Positions 17,898-26,000 of a stretch of 38,498 nucleotides of DNA are shown here, one piece after another. Origin of the DNA: Verrucomicrobiota bacterium (lineage in GTDB: Bacteria > Chlamydiota > Chlamydiia > Chlamydiales > SM23-39); contig JAGWKO010000008.1 of assembly GCA_028873295.1 (NCBI GenBank), positions 1 through 38,498 of the forward strand, in the 5' to 3' direction. The notes beneath the pieces were generated by a model. The model saw only the letters and a list, made by a program, of their open reading frames with translations. It made no database searches and had not been told where the DNA came from. Each line of letters starts with the position of its first letter. Within the stretch, counting starts at the first letter, position 1. The translations under genes were made by a program, and so were the position numbers.

Positions 17898-18989
17898 TCA
17901 AATGTTTTTCCCGGGCAACATTTCCTTAAAAAGTTCTTTCCAGCCCTGCATTGTCTCTTTGTAAAATTTTTTCGCATATGCCAGAACCTTTGCTCTTTGC
18001 GCCTCATAATCAGTGGTCTTCACCTTCTCTACCAGATCTTCCCAGGAATCAAAAAAGATAAAGGCCTCTTCGCGAGAGGGGTCATACCACTCTGTAAGAT
18101 CGATCAAATCGTGCGCAAGGAGCATACCCAGATTGGGCAAAAAGTAGTTTGGCTCATGAGCGAGATCGAGGAAAAACTCCCGAGAAGGAATAAAGTAGGG
18201 AACTCCGAGAGCAAGACCTTCAAAAAGGGCCAAATTGGACCAGGAGTAGGGCAAACAGATCACTCCTTTGTAGCTTGCCATATCCAGAGGGCCATTGTAG
18301 CGAGTGCACTTCGCAGGGACGCCATACCCATTCAGATGCGCTTGCAGGTCCATAAAAATAGTTTCATTGTGATAGGGAGGAAGGAGAAACAGCTCGCGGC
18401 TTGGAAGAATAGGTGCAGCTTGTGGCTGGACGCAGGGCGGAAGGCATGCACTTCCTATATCAATCCCCTTCATGTAGGCATAGTAATTTTCAAAGCGCGT
18501 ATAGCCGACAATTCTCACATTCGGCATCTTTTTTGCCTGCGCAAAGAGATCGTAGTACTCCTGATCGGGGAAAGGTTCGTCGAGAAGGCGCTCTTCAGAG
18601 TAGTCAAAACGGTTACAGATCCAAATGAGGAGGGGTTTTTTAAATCCATTTTGAAGAAAGATGCGGGAAAGAGGCGATGTATCAGAGACGCAGATCAGGT
18701 CAAACTGCTCGAAAAAATCCCGATGCTTCTTCCAGATCGCCTCCGCGCGTCTGTGGGTCATGTTGTAAAAGAGTCCGCCATCCGTAGTGACGTCATCCAT
18801 AAATCGGGGCGGCATTAAAGAGACATGCCAAGTCGTTACAGTGGCATTCATCTCCTTTGCAATCGCCGAAAAAGCGGCAGCACACCCTTTGTGCATCGTA
18901 AGGTGCAGGATCTTTGTTTGCGTCTCTTCTGCAACTAGAGGAAGAGAGAAAAAGAAAAGAAAGAGAGAGAGAAAAAAAAGTCTTTTCAT
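17898..18989 (-). CDS. exported glycosyltransferase-like protein
   Basis: This is a 363-residue protein with a clear N-terminal signal peptide: basic start MKR, a very hydrophobic core to about residue 18, and a likely cleavage after VA. The mature part contains LICVSDTSPLSR, LLIWICNRFDYSE, RIVGYTRFENYYA, and a late block SNLALFEGLALGVPYFIPS. The last block resembles the donor-binding E-x7-E-like region of GT-B glycosyltransferases, so I infer a sugar-transferase relative. An exported location is unusual for a sugar-nucleotide enzyme. Its start is ATG 18989. It ends just before the candidate ribosomal promoter on the same strand. Function is not established; the gene may be lineage-specific. 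Confidence 0.55.
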   Translation of the reverse strand: MKRLFFLSLFLFFFSLPLVAEETQTKILHLTMHKGCAAAFSAIAKEMNATVTTWHVSLMPPRFMDDVTTDGGLFYNMTHRRAEAIWKKHRDFFEQFDLICVSDTSPLSRIFLQNGFKKPLLIWICNRFDYSEERLLDEPFPDQEYYDLFAQAKKMPNVRIVGYTRFENYYAYMKGIDIGSACLPPCVQPQAAPILPSRELFLLPPYHNETIFMDLQAHLNGYGVPAKCTRYNGPLDMASYKGVICLPYSWSNLALFEGLALGVPYFIPSREFFLDLAHEPNYFLPNLGMLLAHDLIDLTEWYDPSREEAFIFFDSWEDLVEKVKTTDYEAQRAKVLAYAKKFYKETMQGWKELFKEMLPGKNI

Positions 18990-19245
18990 GGGGATTTCTC
19001 GCAGTTATACATGCCTAAAGAGGAACAAGAATACATCAAAGGAATTTTTAAATCGACTTTGCAACTTTTGAGCATCGCTGAATCAGTCGGGCTGCGCCCT
19101 GCTGCCCCCGGTATCGGTCACGGTATCGGTCTCGAACGGAAAAAAAGTCGCACATCGCGTTAACTTTGGGTTCGCAAGAGGTCTAATGTAAAAAATGCCC
19201 ATCCCACTTCCATTTTGAGTCTCAAAATGGCAATATGACTACCAT
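18990..19245. other. 256-bp intergenic region with repeats
   Basis: This divergent intergenic stretch holds no gene that I can support. It contains two direct copies of CGGTATCGGT around 19108-19128. It also has GCAAGAGGTCTA at 19174-19185, which recurs on the opposite strand at 38294-38305, and the palindrome at 19210-19230. It looks like a recombination or insertion scar. Confidence 0.5.
19210..19230. promoter_or_regulatory. 21-bp perfect palindrome upstream of the DUF4143 ATPase
   Basis: CCATTTTGAG, a single T, and CTCAAAATGG form a perfect 10-bp inverted repeat ending 15 bp before the ATPase start. Its position suits an operator or a leader hairpin that covers the ribosome-binding region. 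It may also mark the edge of a mobile unit. Confidence 0.6.
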
Positions 19246-20439
19246 ATGATGAAGCGTTTTTTTACCCCTCCTTCAAACAGCTACTTCCTGTTTGGTCCAC
19301 GGGGAACAGGAAAATCGACCTGGATTCGAGAGCAATACCCCGATGCCCTATGGATCGACCTTCTTGATTTGAGCCAGTTTCTCCAATTTTCAGCCTCTCC
19401 CAGCTTACTGCGCGACCTTGTTCTGGGGAATCCAGCAAAGAAAATAGTTGTAATTGATGAAGTGCAAAAGGCGCCTCAACTCCTTTCAGAAGTGCATAGG
19501 CTCATTGAGGAGGACAAAAGCCTTCAATTCATCTTGACAGGGTCGAGCGCCCGTAAACTCAAACGGGAAGGAGTCGATTTGCTGGCTGGGAGGGCTATTT
19601 TAGAGCGGATGCCTCCTTTTTATGCAGGAGAACTGGGTAGTCTATTCTCTCTGGAAAGAGCGCTTTACATCGGGTTATTGCCTCTTGTCATTATGTCTAA
19701 AGAGCCGGAAAAAACCCTCAAAACATATGGGGGCCTATACCTCAAAGAGGAGGTCCAGGCCGAAGGCTTGGTGCGACGACTGGAGGATTTTGCCCGATTT
19801 CTTGAAATCGTCAGCTTTTCCCACGCCTCATTGATCAATACCTCCAATATAGCCAACGAGTGCTGTTTGAATCGTAAAACGATCGAAAGCTATCTGCAAA
19901 TCCTTCAAGATCTCCTTCTTTCATTTCATCTCACCGTTTTTACAAAACGGGCCCAAAGAGCTCTCTCTTCTCACCCCAAATTTTACTACTTTGATGCAGG
20001 AGTCTACCGCTCCCTTCGCCCACAAAGCATTCTTGACAAACCGGAAGAGATCTCCGGAGCTGTTCTTGAGGGATTAGTGGCGCAACACTTGAAAGCATGG
20101 TGCGATGCGCAAACTCAAACCCATAACCTCCATTTTTGGCGAACCCGTTCAGGAGTGGAGGTCGACTTCATCGTCTATGGTCCGGACCTATTCCTGGCCA
20201 TAGAAGTCAAGCATAGCGATCGGATCAAACCGAGCGATCTAAAATCACTTCTTGCATTCAAAGAAGATTATCCGGAAGCAACCCTTCTTTTCCTCTATCG
20301 AGGCAAAGAACGCCTTATGAAAAAAGAGATTCTTTGCATGCCAGTTGAAGAATTCCTACTCCAAATCAATCCTTACAAGCGCCTGTTTGAAACGGCACAG
20401 AAACCACCTCACCGTCGCGAAGAAGGCGGCGACTTTTAA
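19246..20439 (+). CDS. AAA ATPase of the AAA_14/DUF4143 family
   Basis: This is a 397-residue cytosolic P-loop protein. Walker A is GPRGTGKST at 17-25, Walker B is IVVIDE at about 67-72, and a sensor-like strand FILTGSSARKL follows. The middle has a winged-helix-like part (LNRKTIESYLQILQDLLLSF). The C-terminal DUF4143 domain has FWRTRSGVEVDFIV and LAIEVKHS, a PD-(D/E)xK-nuclease-like core. The family is widespread and patchy; its role is unsettled (defence or toxin-antitoxin-like roles have been proposed). The gene is on the opposite strand to its neighbours and follows a palindrome, both consistent with horizontal gain. Its 3' end overlaps the convergent gene by 74 bp. Confidence 0.88.
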   Translation: MMKRFFTPPSNSYFLFGPRGTGKSTWIREQYPDALWIDLLDLSQFLQFSASPSLLRDLVLGNPAKKIVVIDEVQKAPQLLSEVHRLIEEDKSLQFILTGSSARKLKREGVDLLAGRAILERMPPFYAGELGSLFSLERALYIGLLPLVIMSKEPEKTLKTYGGLYLKEEVQAEGLVRRLEDFARFLEIVSFSHASLINTSNIANECCLNRKTIESYLQILQDLLLSFHLTVFTKRAQRALSSHPKFYYFDAGVYRSLRPQSILDKPEEISGAVLEGLVAQHLKAWCDAQTQTHNLHFWRTRSGVEVDFIVYGPDLFLAIEVKHSDRIKPSDLKSLLAFKEDYPEATLLFLYRGKERLMKKEILCMPVEEFLLQINPYKRLFETAQKPPHRREEGGDF

Positions 20440-20926
20440 AAAAAGCCCAATCTGTCTCTGCGGTTCCTTCGATCTTTGTCTTGAGATGTGAGAGACGACT
20501 CCCCACTGGCATTTCGATAGGGCCAGCAGAGCACACAGCCCCCTCCAGAGTAACAGAAAGGGTGCTCAATTCCTCAATAGAAAGATCGAGGTTCTCCGTT
20601 ACAGGAAGAGAGGGATCGATCGAGCGCAAATTGGCAGATCGCATTAGACGCGCTTTCTTAAGAGCTACGCTCAGAGGAGCTCCGTCAGTCACCGGATAAC
20701 ATCCGGGCTTTGCTACAGCGCCTGAAAGAGTCACATGCCATACAGAGCGCACTTCAGGGTGACGCCTTGTCACATGTTGCAGCCTGCGGAACTCTCTTGC
20801 GTCGTGAAGTTTGGAAATAAGAGTAAGAGTAGAGAGAATAGCAATAAAAGAGATCGCAAGCGCCAAATCCGCAAAGCAAAGAGCTTTTTGAGACTCAGAC
20901 GCTGTGCGATCTCTTCGATCAGCCAT
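20366..20926 (-). CDS. membrane-anchored SLBB-like beta-grasp protein
   Basis: This is a 186-residue protein with one membrane helix near the N-terminus (about residues 20-40, LALAISFIAILSTLTLIS) and no cleavable signal. The rest is presumably periplasmic and contains VTLSGAVAKPGCYPVTDGAP, which matches the SLBB (soluble-ligand-binding beta-grasp) pattern of polysaccharide-export and ComEA-like proteins. A second related strand pattern, VTLEGAVCSAGPIEMPVGSR, follows, so there may be two SLBB-like repeats. It starts 5 bp after the preceding gene (20932-21681), so the two are likely one transcript. The ligand is unknown. Confidence 0.6.
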   Translation of the reverse strand: MADRRDRTASESQKALCFADLALAISFIAILSTLTLISKLHDAREFRRLQHVTRRHPEVRSVWHVTLSGAVAKPGCYPVTDGAPLSVALKKARLMRSANLRSIDPSLPVTENLDLSIEELSTLSVTLEGAVCSAGPIEMPVGSRLSHLKTKIEGTAETDWAFFKSRRLLRDGEVVSVPFQTGACKD

Positions 20927-20931
20927 TTACA

Positions 20932-21681
20932 TTACGCAATGTGTGTCTTTGAAAAAGACTCAATGCGTTTCCCCTCTTCTGGAAGCTGTTTTTCAAAAAG
21001 AGCCACAGAAATGGAGCAAATGGTAGAAACAAGCGCCAAGGTGGCCGAAGTCAATTTGGAAACGATTGGAACATTTCTTGTTAAAGAACTCAGCGCGGAG
21101 ACAGAGTTAATCCCATCTGCAAAATTCTGCACAAGCGATACACTGTCACAGAAGAGAGTGTCTCTTATCTGTTGTTCTGAATACTTCCCATCTTTTTCAG
21201 CATTCCATACATTGCCTCTCCACAGGTTTACAAAGATGGAAGAGACTCTGTCTGTCAAAGAGAAAAGACCGGCAACGCCTGCAACGCCCTGCAACAATTT
21301 CAGAGGAAGAGGAGCGGCAGCCGTAGGCGTAATGAGAAGGATAACACCTGCAAAAGAACCAATGACATCAGCTACTGTCACCCAATACTTCTCCTTCCAG
21401 CGCTTTTGGTCTTTTTCGGGAATCGCTTCGGGATGGAGAACCTCATTCAAATCTTTGATTGCTCCCGGTACCGTGCCAATCGCAAGCATCGGCTTGAATT
21501 TCCCCGAGAGATAGGTAGCGTAAGAAGATGCCCCCAGGTGAAGAGTTCGAAAAATTTCGTTGCAAAAAGTGCAGACGCGGTCAATCAGCTGCGCTACACT
21601 CTTTTGCCCTTTTGTTGTTTGCGCCCAGGAAATAGCCTCAGGCAGCACAGGTCGATAGTAATTGTTTAGTTCAATCGTCAT
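20932..21681 (-). CDS. hypothetical Inc-like membrane protein
   Basis: This 249-residue protein has no signal peptide. A hydrophobic stretch at about 101-141 is split by a Pro-rich turn (two helices around LLITPTAAAPLPLKLL), which is the bilobed pattern expected of chlamydial inclusion-membrane (Inc) proteins. A second hydrophobic segment lies at about 205-229. It is in the general neighbourhood of rplC, as Cap1 (CT529) is in C. trachomatis, but I see no sequence match that I can defend. Start ATG 21681 is chosen over 21717 because AAGGGGGG precedes it. Inc function is inference; an ordinary inner-membrane protein is the alternative. Confidence 0.5.
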   Translation of the reverse strand: MTIELNNYYRPVLPEAISWAQTTKGQKSVAQLIDRVCTFCNEIFRTLHLGASSYATYLSGKFKPMLAIGTVPGAIKDLNEVLHPEAIPEKDQKRWKEKYWVTVADVIGSFAGVILLITPTAAAPLPLKLLQGVAGVAGLFSLTDRVSSIFVNLWRGNVWNAEKDGKYSEQQIRDTLFCDSVSLVQNFADGINSVSALSSLTRNVPIVSKLTSATLALVSTICSISVALFEKQLPEEGKRIESFSKTHIA

Positions 21682-21804
21682 ATATACCCCCCTTAACAAG
21701 GAGCTGCGAGTATACACATCCTACCCTTTATAGCAAAGCGTAAAGTGAATTTTTTCTTCTTTGCTTGGAGATTTAAGAAAAAACATGCTATTGCCATCTA
21801 AAGA

Positions 21805-22920
21805 ATGCCCCTCTTCATTCTCATACTATTGCTGGTTTCCTGTAGCCACGCCCCCCCGCCTCCTGCAAAAGAAGCCATCCCCGTCTCTGTTATCCGCGTA
21901 AATCCGCAACCGATCCCTGCCGATTTTAGCTTTGTCGGTGTTGGGGAAAGCTCACACATTGTCCAGATTCGAGCCCGCGTTGAAGGGTATCTTGAATCGA
22001 TCAACTATGTCGAAGGCAGCATGGTCGAACAGGGACAACTCCTCTTCACTCTCGATCAGCGCCCCTTTCTGGCCGACCTTGAAAAGGCACAAGGAGAGCT
22101 CTCTCATCAAAAGGCCGTACTCTGGAACGCAGAGCAGACCAAAAACCGCATGGTCCCACTCTACGCACAAAGTGCTGTTAGTCAAAGAGATCTTGACAAT
22201 TCCATCGCAGACCTGCTTGTCGCCCAGGCAGACGTGGAGAAGGCGCAGGCAGCCCTTTACCAGTCGGAGCTCAACCTCGGCTACTCCTCTCTTGTCTCCC
22301 CAGTGCGCGGACTTTCAAGTCAGGCAAAGTATCGCCCGGGAGCTTTGATCACTCCAGGAGTGGGGGAAGAGAGCCTGCTCACAACGCTCTATGTTGTAGA
22401 TCCCATCTGGGTAAACTTTAACGTCTCAGACAATGATCTTTTGCATCTGCGAAAGGATATTGCAAGCGGAAAGATCATTGTGCCGCCCAATAAGCAGTTT
22501 CGCATCGAGGCGGTCCTTTCGGATGGTACGATTCTACCCGCGGAGGGGACGATCGATTTTACAAATCCGGCAATCCAACAGACGACAGGGACGATGCTCA
22601 TTCGAGCGGTTCTTCCCAACCCAAAACTGGAGATCTACCCCGGCCTTTTTGTTACAGTGCGCGTACTTGGCGCCATCCGCCCTCATGCAATGCTCGTTCC
22701 ACAAAGCGCCGTTGTACAGGGGGCAAGCTCACCGCTTCTCTTCGTTGTCGAGAATGGGAAAGCAATGGAGCGCCCCGTGAAACTTGGCGAGTGGTACAAA
22801 GATTTTTGGATCATCGATGAGGGGCTAACACCTGGTGACATCGTCGTTGCAAGAGGCGTCAATCGCCTGGAGCAGGGCACTCCAGTCACAATTCAATCCA
22901 TGATACCGGAGACGCCGTGA
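21805..22920 (+). CDS. RND efflux adaptor (membrane fusion lipoprotein)
   Basis: This 371-residue protein is the periplasmic adaptor of a tripartite AcrAB-TolC-type pump. The N-terminus MPLFILILLLVSCSHAPPPP has a lipobox (LVSC, Cys13), so it is likely lipid-anchored after a rather short signal. Adaptor features follow: the barrel-sandwich hybrid half VQIRARVEGYLESINYVEGS, a helical hairpin (about 90-150), LGYSSLVSPVRGLSSQAKYR, and the beta-barrel TDPIWVNF-like VDPIWVNFNVSDNDL. It overlaps the pump gene by 4 nt (GTGA, 22917-22920) and leads a three-gene operon. The 123-bp region upstream, shared with the divergent gene at 20932-21681, must hold the promoter, but I could not choose one with confidence. 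Confidence 0.93.
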   Translation: MPLFILILLLVSCSHAPPPPAKEAIPVSVIRVNPQPIPADFSFVGVGESSHIVQIRARVEGYLESINYVEGSMVEQGQLLFTLDQRPFLADLEKAQGELSHQKAVLWNAEQTKNRMVPLYAQSAVSQRDLDNSIADLLVAQADVEKAQAALYQSELNLGYSSLVSPVRGLSSQAKYRPGALITPGVGEESLLTTLYVVDPIWVNFNVSDNDLLHLRKDIASGKIIVPPNKQFRIEAVLSDGTILPAEGTIDFTNPAIQQTTGTMLIRAVLPNPKLEIYPGLFVTVRVLGAIRPHAMLVPQSAVVQGASSPLLFVVENGKAMERPVKLGEWYKDFWIIDEGLTPGDIVVARGVNRLEQGTPVTIQSMIPETP

Positions 22921-25900
22921 TCTCCCGTTTTTTTATCGAGCGCCCTGTCTTTGCGATGAGCATCGCTCTTCTCATCACCTTTGCCGGGTTTGTCGCAATG
23001 CGCAATCTGCCCATCGAACTCTATCCCAACATGACCCCGCCTCTGATTCAGGTCACGACAAACTACAATGGCGCCAATGCAGAGGTAATGGCAGGTGACG
23101 TCTCCTCCCCGCTCGAGCAGCAGATTCTCGGCGTTGAGGACATGATCTACATGTACTCGCAAAATGGCTTTGAATCCGCTGTTCTCAACGTCTATTTCTC
23201 CGTGGGCAGCAATGCGGACATGGCGCAGGTCAACGTGCAAAACGAGATCAGCCAGGCGATGGCACAACTGCCCTCTGCGGTGCAGCAACAAGGGGTTACC
23301 ATCTATAAACAGATGCCCAACATCCTCATGGTGGTCTCCATGCAATCACCGGGAGGGCGCTATGACCAGACCTATGTGAGCAACTACGCAAGCATCAACG
23401 TGGTCAATGCGCTCAGTCTCCTCCCTGGAATTAGCAATGTCAAAGTGATCGGCCAGCGCAATTATGCGATGAGGATTTGGCTCAGACCCGACCTGATGGC
23501 GCAAATGAGCATTACGCCAAGCGATGTGGTCACAGCAATCAGAGAACAAAACCAGGATTTTGGCCTCGGCGAGCTGGGCATGGAGCCAAATGTTCACTCC
23601 GTGCCAATGACAATCCCCTTCAGCACAAAAGGAAGGCTCTCCACGCCTGAGGATTTTGAAAAGATCGTCCTTCGCGCCTATCCGGATGGCGCTATGGTTC
23701 TCTTGCGCGATATTGGCTCCGTTACACTCGGCGCTCAAAACTATATGATGGACTCGGAGTTGAATGGCGTCCCTTGCGTCTCCCTTGCCATCTACCAGGA
23801 GTATGGCTCAAATGCCCTAAGCGTCGCAGAATCCGTGCACAGCACCATGGCTGACATGGCAAAACACTTCCCCTCAGATCTCGCCTATTCGATTCCTTAT
23901 GATTCAACACTTTTTATCAAAGGATCGATTCATGAAGTCGAGAGAACCATCGTTGAAGCCGCCCTGCTTGTCATGCTGGTTGTCCTTCTCTTTTTACAAA
24001 AGTGGCGAGCGACCATTATTCCGGTTGTCGCCATGCTCGTCTCTATTATCGGCACCTTTGCCGGCATGTATCTTCTCGGCTATTCGATCAATATGCTAAC
24101 GCTTTTTGGCCTTGTCCTTGCTGTTGGCATTGTGGTCGACGATGCGATCGTCGTTGTTGAAAATATCGAGCGCAATCTGCATGAGCATCATCTGAGCGCA
24201 AAGGAGGCCGCAATCCGCGCCATGCAGGAAGTGACGGCCCCCATCATCGCAATTGTCTTTGCCCTCTGTGCCGTCTTTATCCCGGTTGCCTTTCTCGGCG
24301 GCATCGCAGGCCAGCTCTACAGACAGTTTGCACTCACAATCGCCATCTCTGTTGCCATCTCCGGTTTCGTCGCTCTGACACTCAGTCCCGCCATGGGAGC
24401 AATCCTTCTCAAAGAGCAGCCTGTGCCCTTTTGGGGACGCCTCTTCAATGCGGGATTTGAAAAAATCACGCGCGCCTACGTTTTTTGCACAGAGAAATTT
24501 TTCTCCCTGCAATGGCTTGCGCTGCTTCTCTTCACAGCGCTTCTTGGAACAATCGGGTACCTCTTTATCAGCACGCCAAAAAGCCTCGTCCCACAAGAAG
24601 ATCAGGGCTACCTCATAGCGCTTGCCTATCTTCCCGACGGGGCAAGCCTTGATCGCACAGTGAAAGTGAATACCCTTGTAGAAGAGCTATCCAAAAAAAA
24701 TGCAGGCGTCGATCAGATCGTCAGCCTCACCGGCTTCAGTCTGATCGAAAGCCTGGCACGAACAGGAGTCGGCACCACCTTCATCGTACTGAAAGATTGG
24801 GATAAGAGAAAAGCGGACAACCTCAGCGCTGCAGCAATTCAACAAGAACTCAACCAGCTCTTTATGGAAAAGATCGACGACGCCATCGTGATCGTTGCAA
24901 ACCCACCTGCTATTCAAGGACTTGGCACCGTCGGAGGGCTTGAATTCTGGATTGAGAATCGTGGAGATGGTGGGAATGATCTCTTCGAGCAGGTGCTGAA
25001 TGAGTTTATTGCAAAGAGCAAGAATTTCCCCATGATTCGAGCTCTGCATCCGACCACAAGCTTTGACAACATGACCTTCAACATCCAGCTCGATCGTTAT
25101 AAGGCGCGCATGCTTGGGGTGGGGATTAGCGACGTGTTTGAAGCGGTGCAAACGCTGATCGGCTCTGTCTATGTGAACAATTTTAACAAATTCGGGCGCG
25201 TTTACCAGGTGATTGTTCAGGCGGAGCCGAGCGCGCGGGAAAGGCTCTCTGATCTTGGCGACATGTATGTGCGCTCGAGCTTTGGGCAGATGGTCCCCCT
25301 CAAAGCGCTCCTCACAGTAGAGATGGATAAGGGTATGGGTCTTGTCACTCGATTCAACGATTTTCCTGCAGTGGAGCTTCTTGCGATCCCTGCGCCCGGG
25401 TATACAAGCGGTCAGGCGATCGAGGCATTGCAGACGCTCTCCCAGGATTTGCCGGAAGATTTTTTTCCTGGATGGAGTGGCATTGCCTACCAGGAGATCG
25501 CAACAGGTGGCACTTCCGCAACTGTCCTCCTGGCAGCGCTTCTCATCATCTTTCTTATTTTAGCAGCTCTTTATGAAAAGTGGTCAGCGCCACTTGCTAT
25601 TCTCTTTGCTGTTCCCTTTGGAATCTTTGGCGCCTTTGTCGCGATCTATTTGCGCGGCCTTCCCGATGATGTCTATTTCCAGATTGGCCTTGTCACACTG
25701 ATTGCACTCTCTGCAAAGAATGCGATTTTGATCGTTGAATTTGCGCTCATGAAAAGGCAAGAGGGGCTCTCCACCCGCGAGGCGGCGATCTCTGCAGCAA
25801 GGCTGCGCTTCCGGGCGATTCTCATGACCTCTATCACCTTCATCGTAGGCGTCTTACCACTTGTTATCAGCAAGGGCGCCGGCGCTGCGAGTCGCCATGC

Positions 25901-26000
25901 CGTCGGCACTGGAGTGATGGGAGGCATGATCGCTGCGACAACACTTGCTCTCTTCTTCGTCCCTCTCTTTTTCACCTGGCTTTGCCGGGAGAAGAGATGA
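22917..26000 (+). CDS. RND multidrug efflux pump, AcrB/HAE1 family
   Basis: This 1027-residue protein is the inner-membrane proton-driven transporter of the tripartite system, with the usual AcrB length and twelve predicted helices in two halves. The N-terminus MISRFFIERPVFAMSIAL is the classic RND start. The proton-relay aspartates are present in VLAVGIVVDDAIVVVENIER (TM4), and the TM10 lysine is present in ALSAKNAILIVEFA. Periplasmic porter motifs such as SSPLEQQILGVEDMIYM occur. The start is GTG 22917, inside the GTGA overlap with the adaptor gene. The stop overlaps the next gene as ATGA. Substrates cannot be deduced. Confidence 0.97.
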   Translation: MISRFFIERPVFAMSIALLITFAGFVAMRNLPIELYPNMTPPLIQVTTNYNGANAEVMAGDVSSPLEQQILGVEDMIYMYSQNGFESAVLNVYFSVGSNADMAQVNVQNEISQAMAQLPSAVQQQGVTIYKQMPNILMVVSMQSPGGRYDQTYVSNYASINVVNALSLLPGISNVKVIGQRNYAMRIWLRPDLMAQMSITPSDVVTAIREQNQDFGLGELGMEPNVHSVPMTIPFSTKGRLSTPEDFEKIVLRAYPDGAMVLLRDIGSVTLGAQNYMMDSELNGVPCVSLAIYQEYGSNALSVAESVHSTMADMAKHFPSDLAYSIPYDSTLFIKGSIHEVERTIVEAALLVMLVVLLFLQKWRATIIPVVAMLVSIIGTFAGMYLLGYSINMLTLFGLVLAVGIVVDDAIVVVENIERNLHEHHLSAKEAAIRAMQEVTAPIIAIVFALCAVFIPVAFLGGIAGQLYRQFALTIAISVAISGFVALTLSPAMGAILLKEQPVPFWGRLFNAGFEKITRAYVFCTEKFFSLQWLALLLFTALLGTIGYLFISTPKSLVPQEDQGYLIALAYLPDGASLDRTVKVNTLVEELSKKNAGVDQIVSLTGFSLIESLARTGVGTTFIVLKDWDKRKADNLSAAAIQQELNQLFMEKIDDAIVIVANPPAIQGLGTVGGLEFWIENRGDGGNDLFEQVLNEFIAKSKNFPMIRALHPTTSFDNMTFNIQLDRYKARMLGVGISDVFEAVQTLIGSVYVNNFNKFGRVYQVIVQAEPSARERLSDLGDMYVRSSFGQMVPLKALLTVEMDKGMGLVTRFNDFPAVELLAIPAPGYTSGQAIEALQTLSQDLPEDFFPGWSGIAYQEIATGGTSATVLLAALLIIFLILAALYEKWSAPLAILFAVPFGIFGAFVAIYLRGLPDDVYFQIGLVTLIALSAKNAILIVEFALMKRQEGLSTREAAISAARLRFRAILMTSITFIVGVLPLVISKGAGAASRHAVGTGVMGGMIAATTLALFFVPLFFTWLCREKR

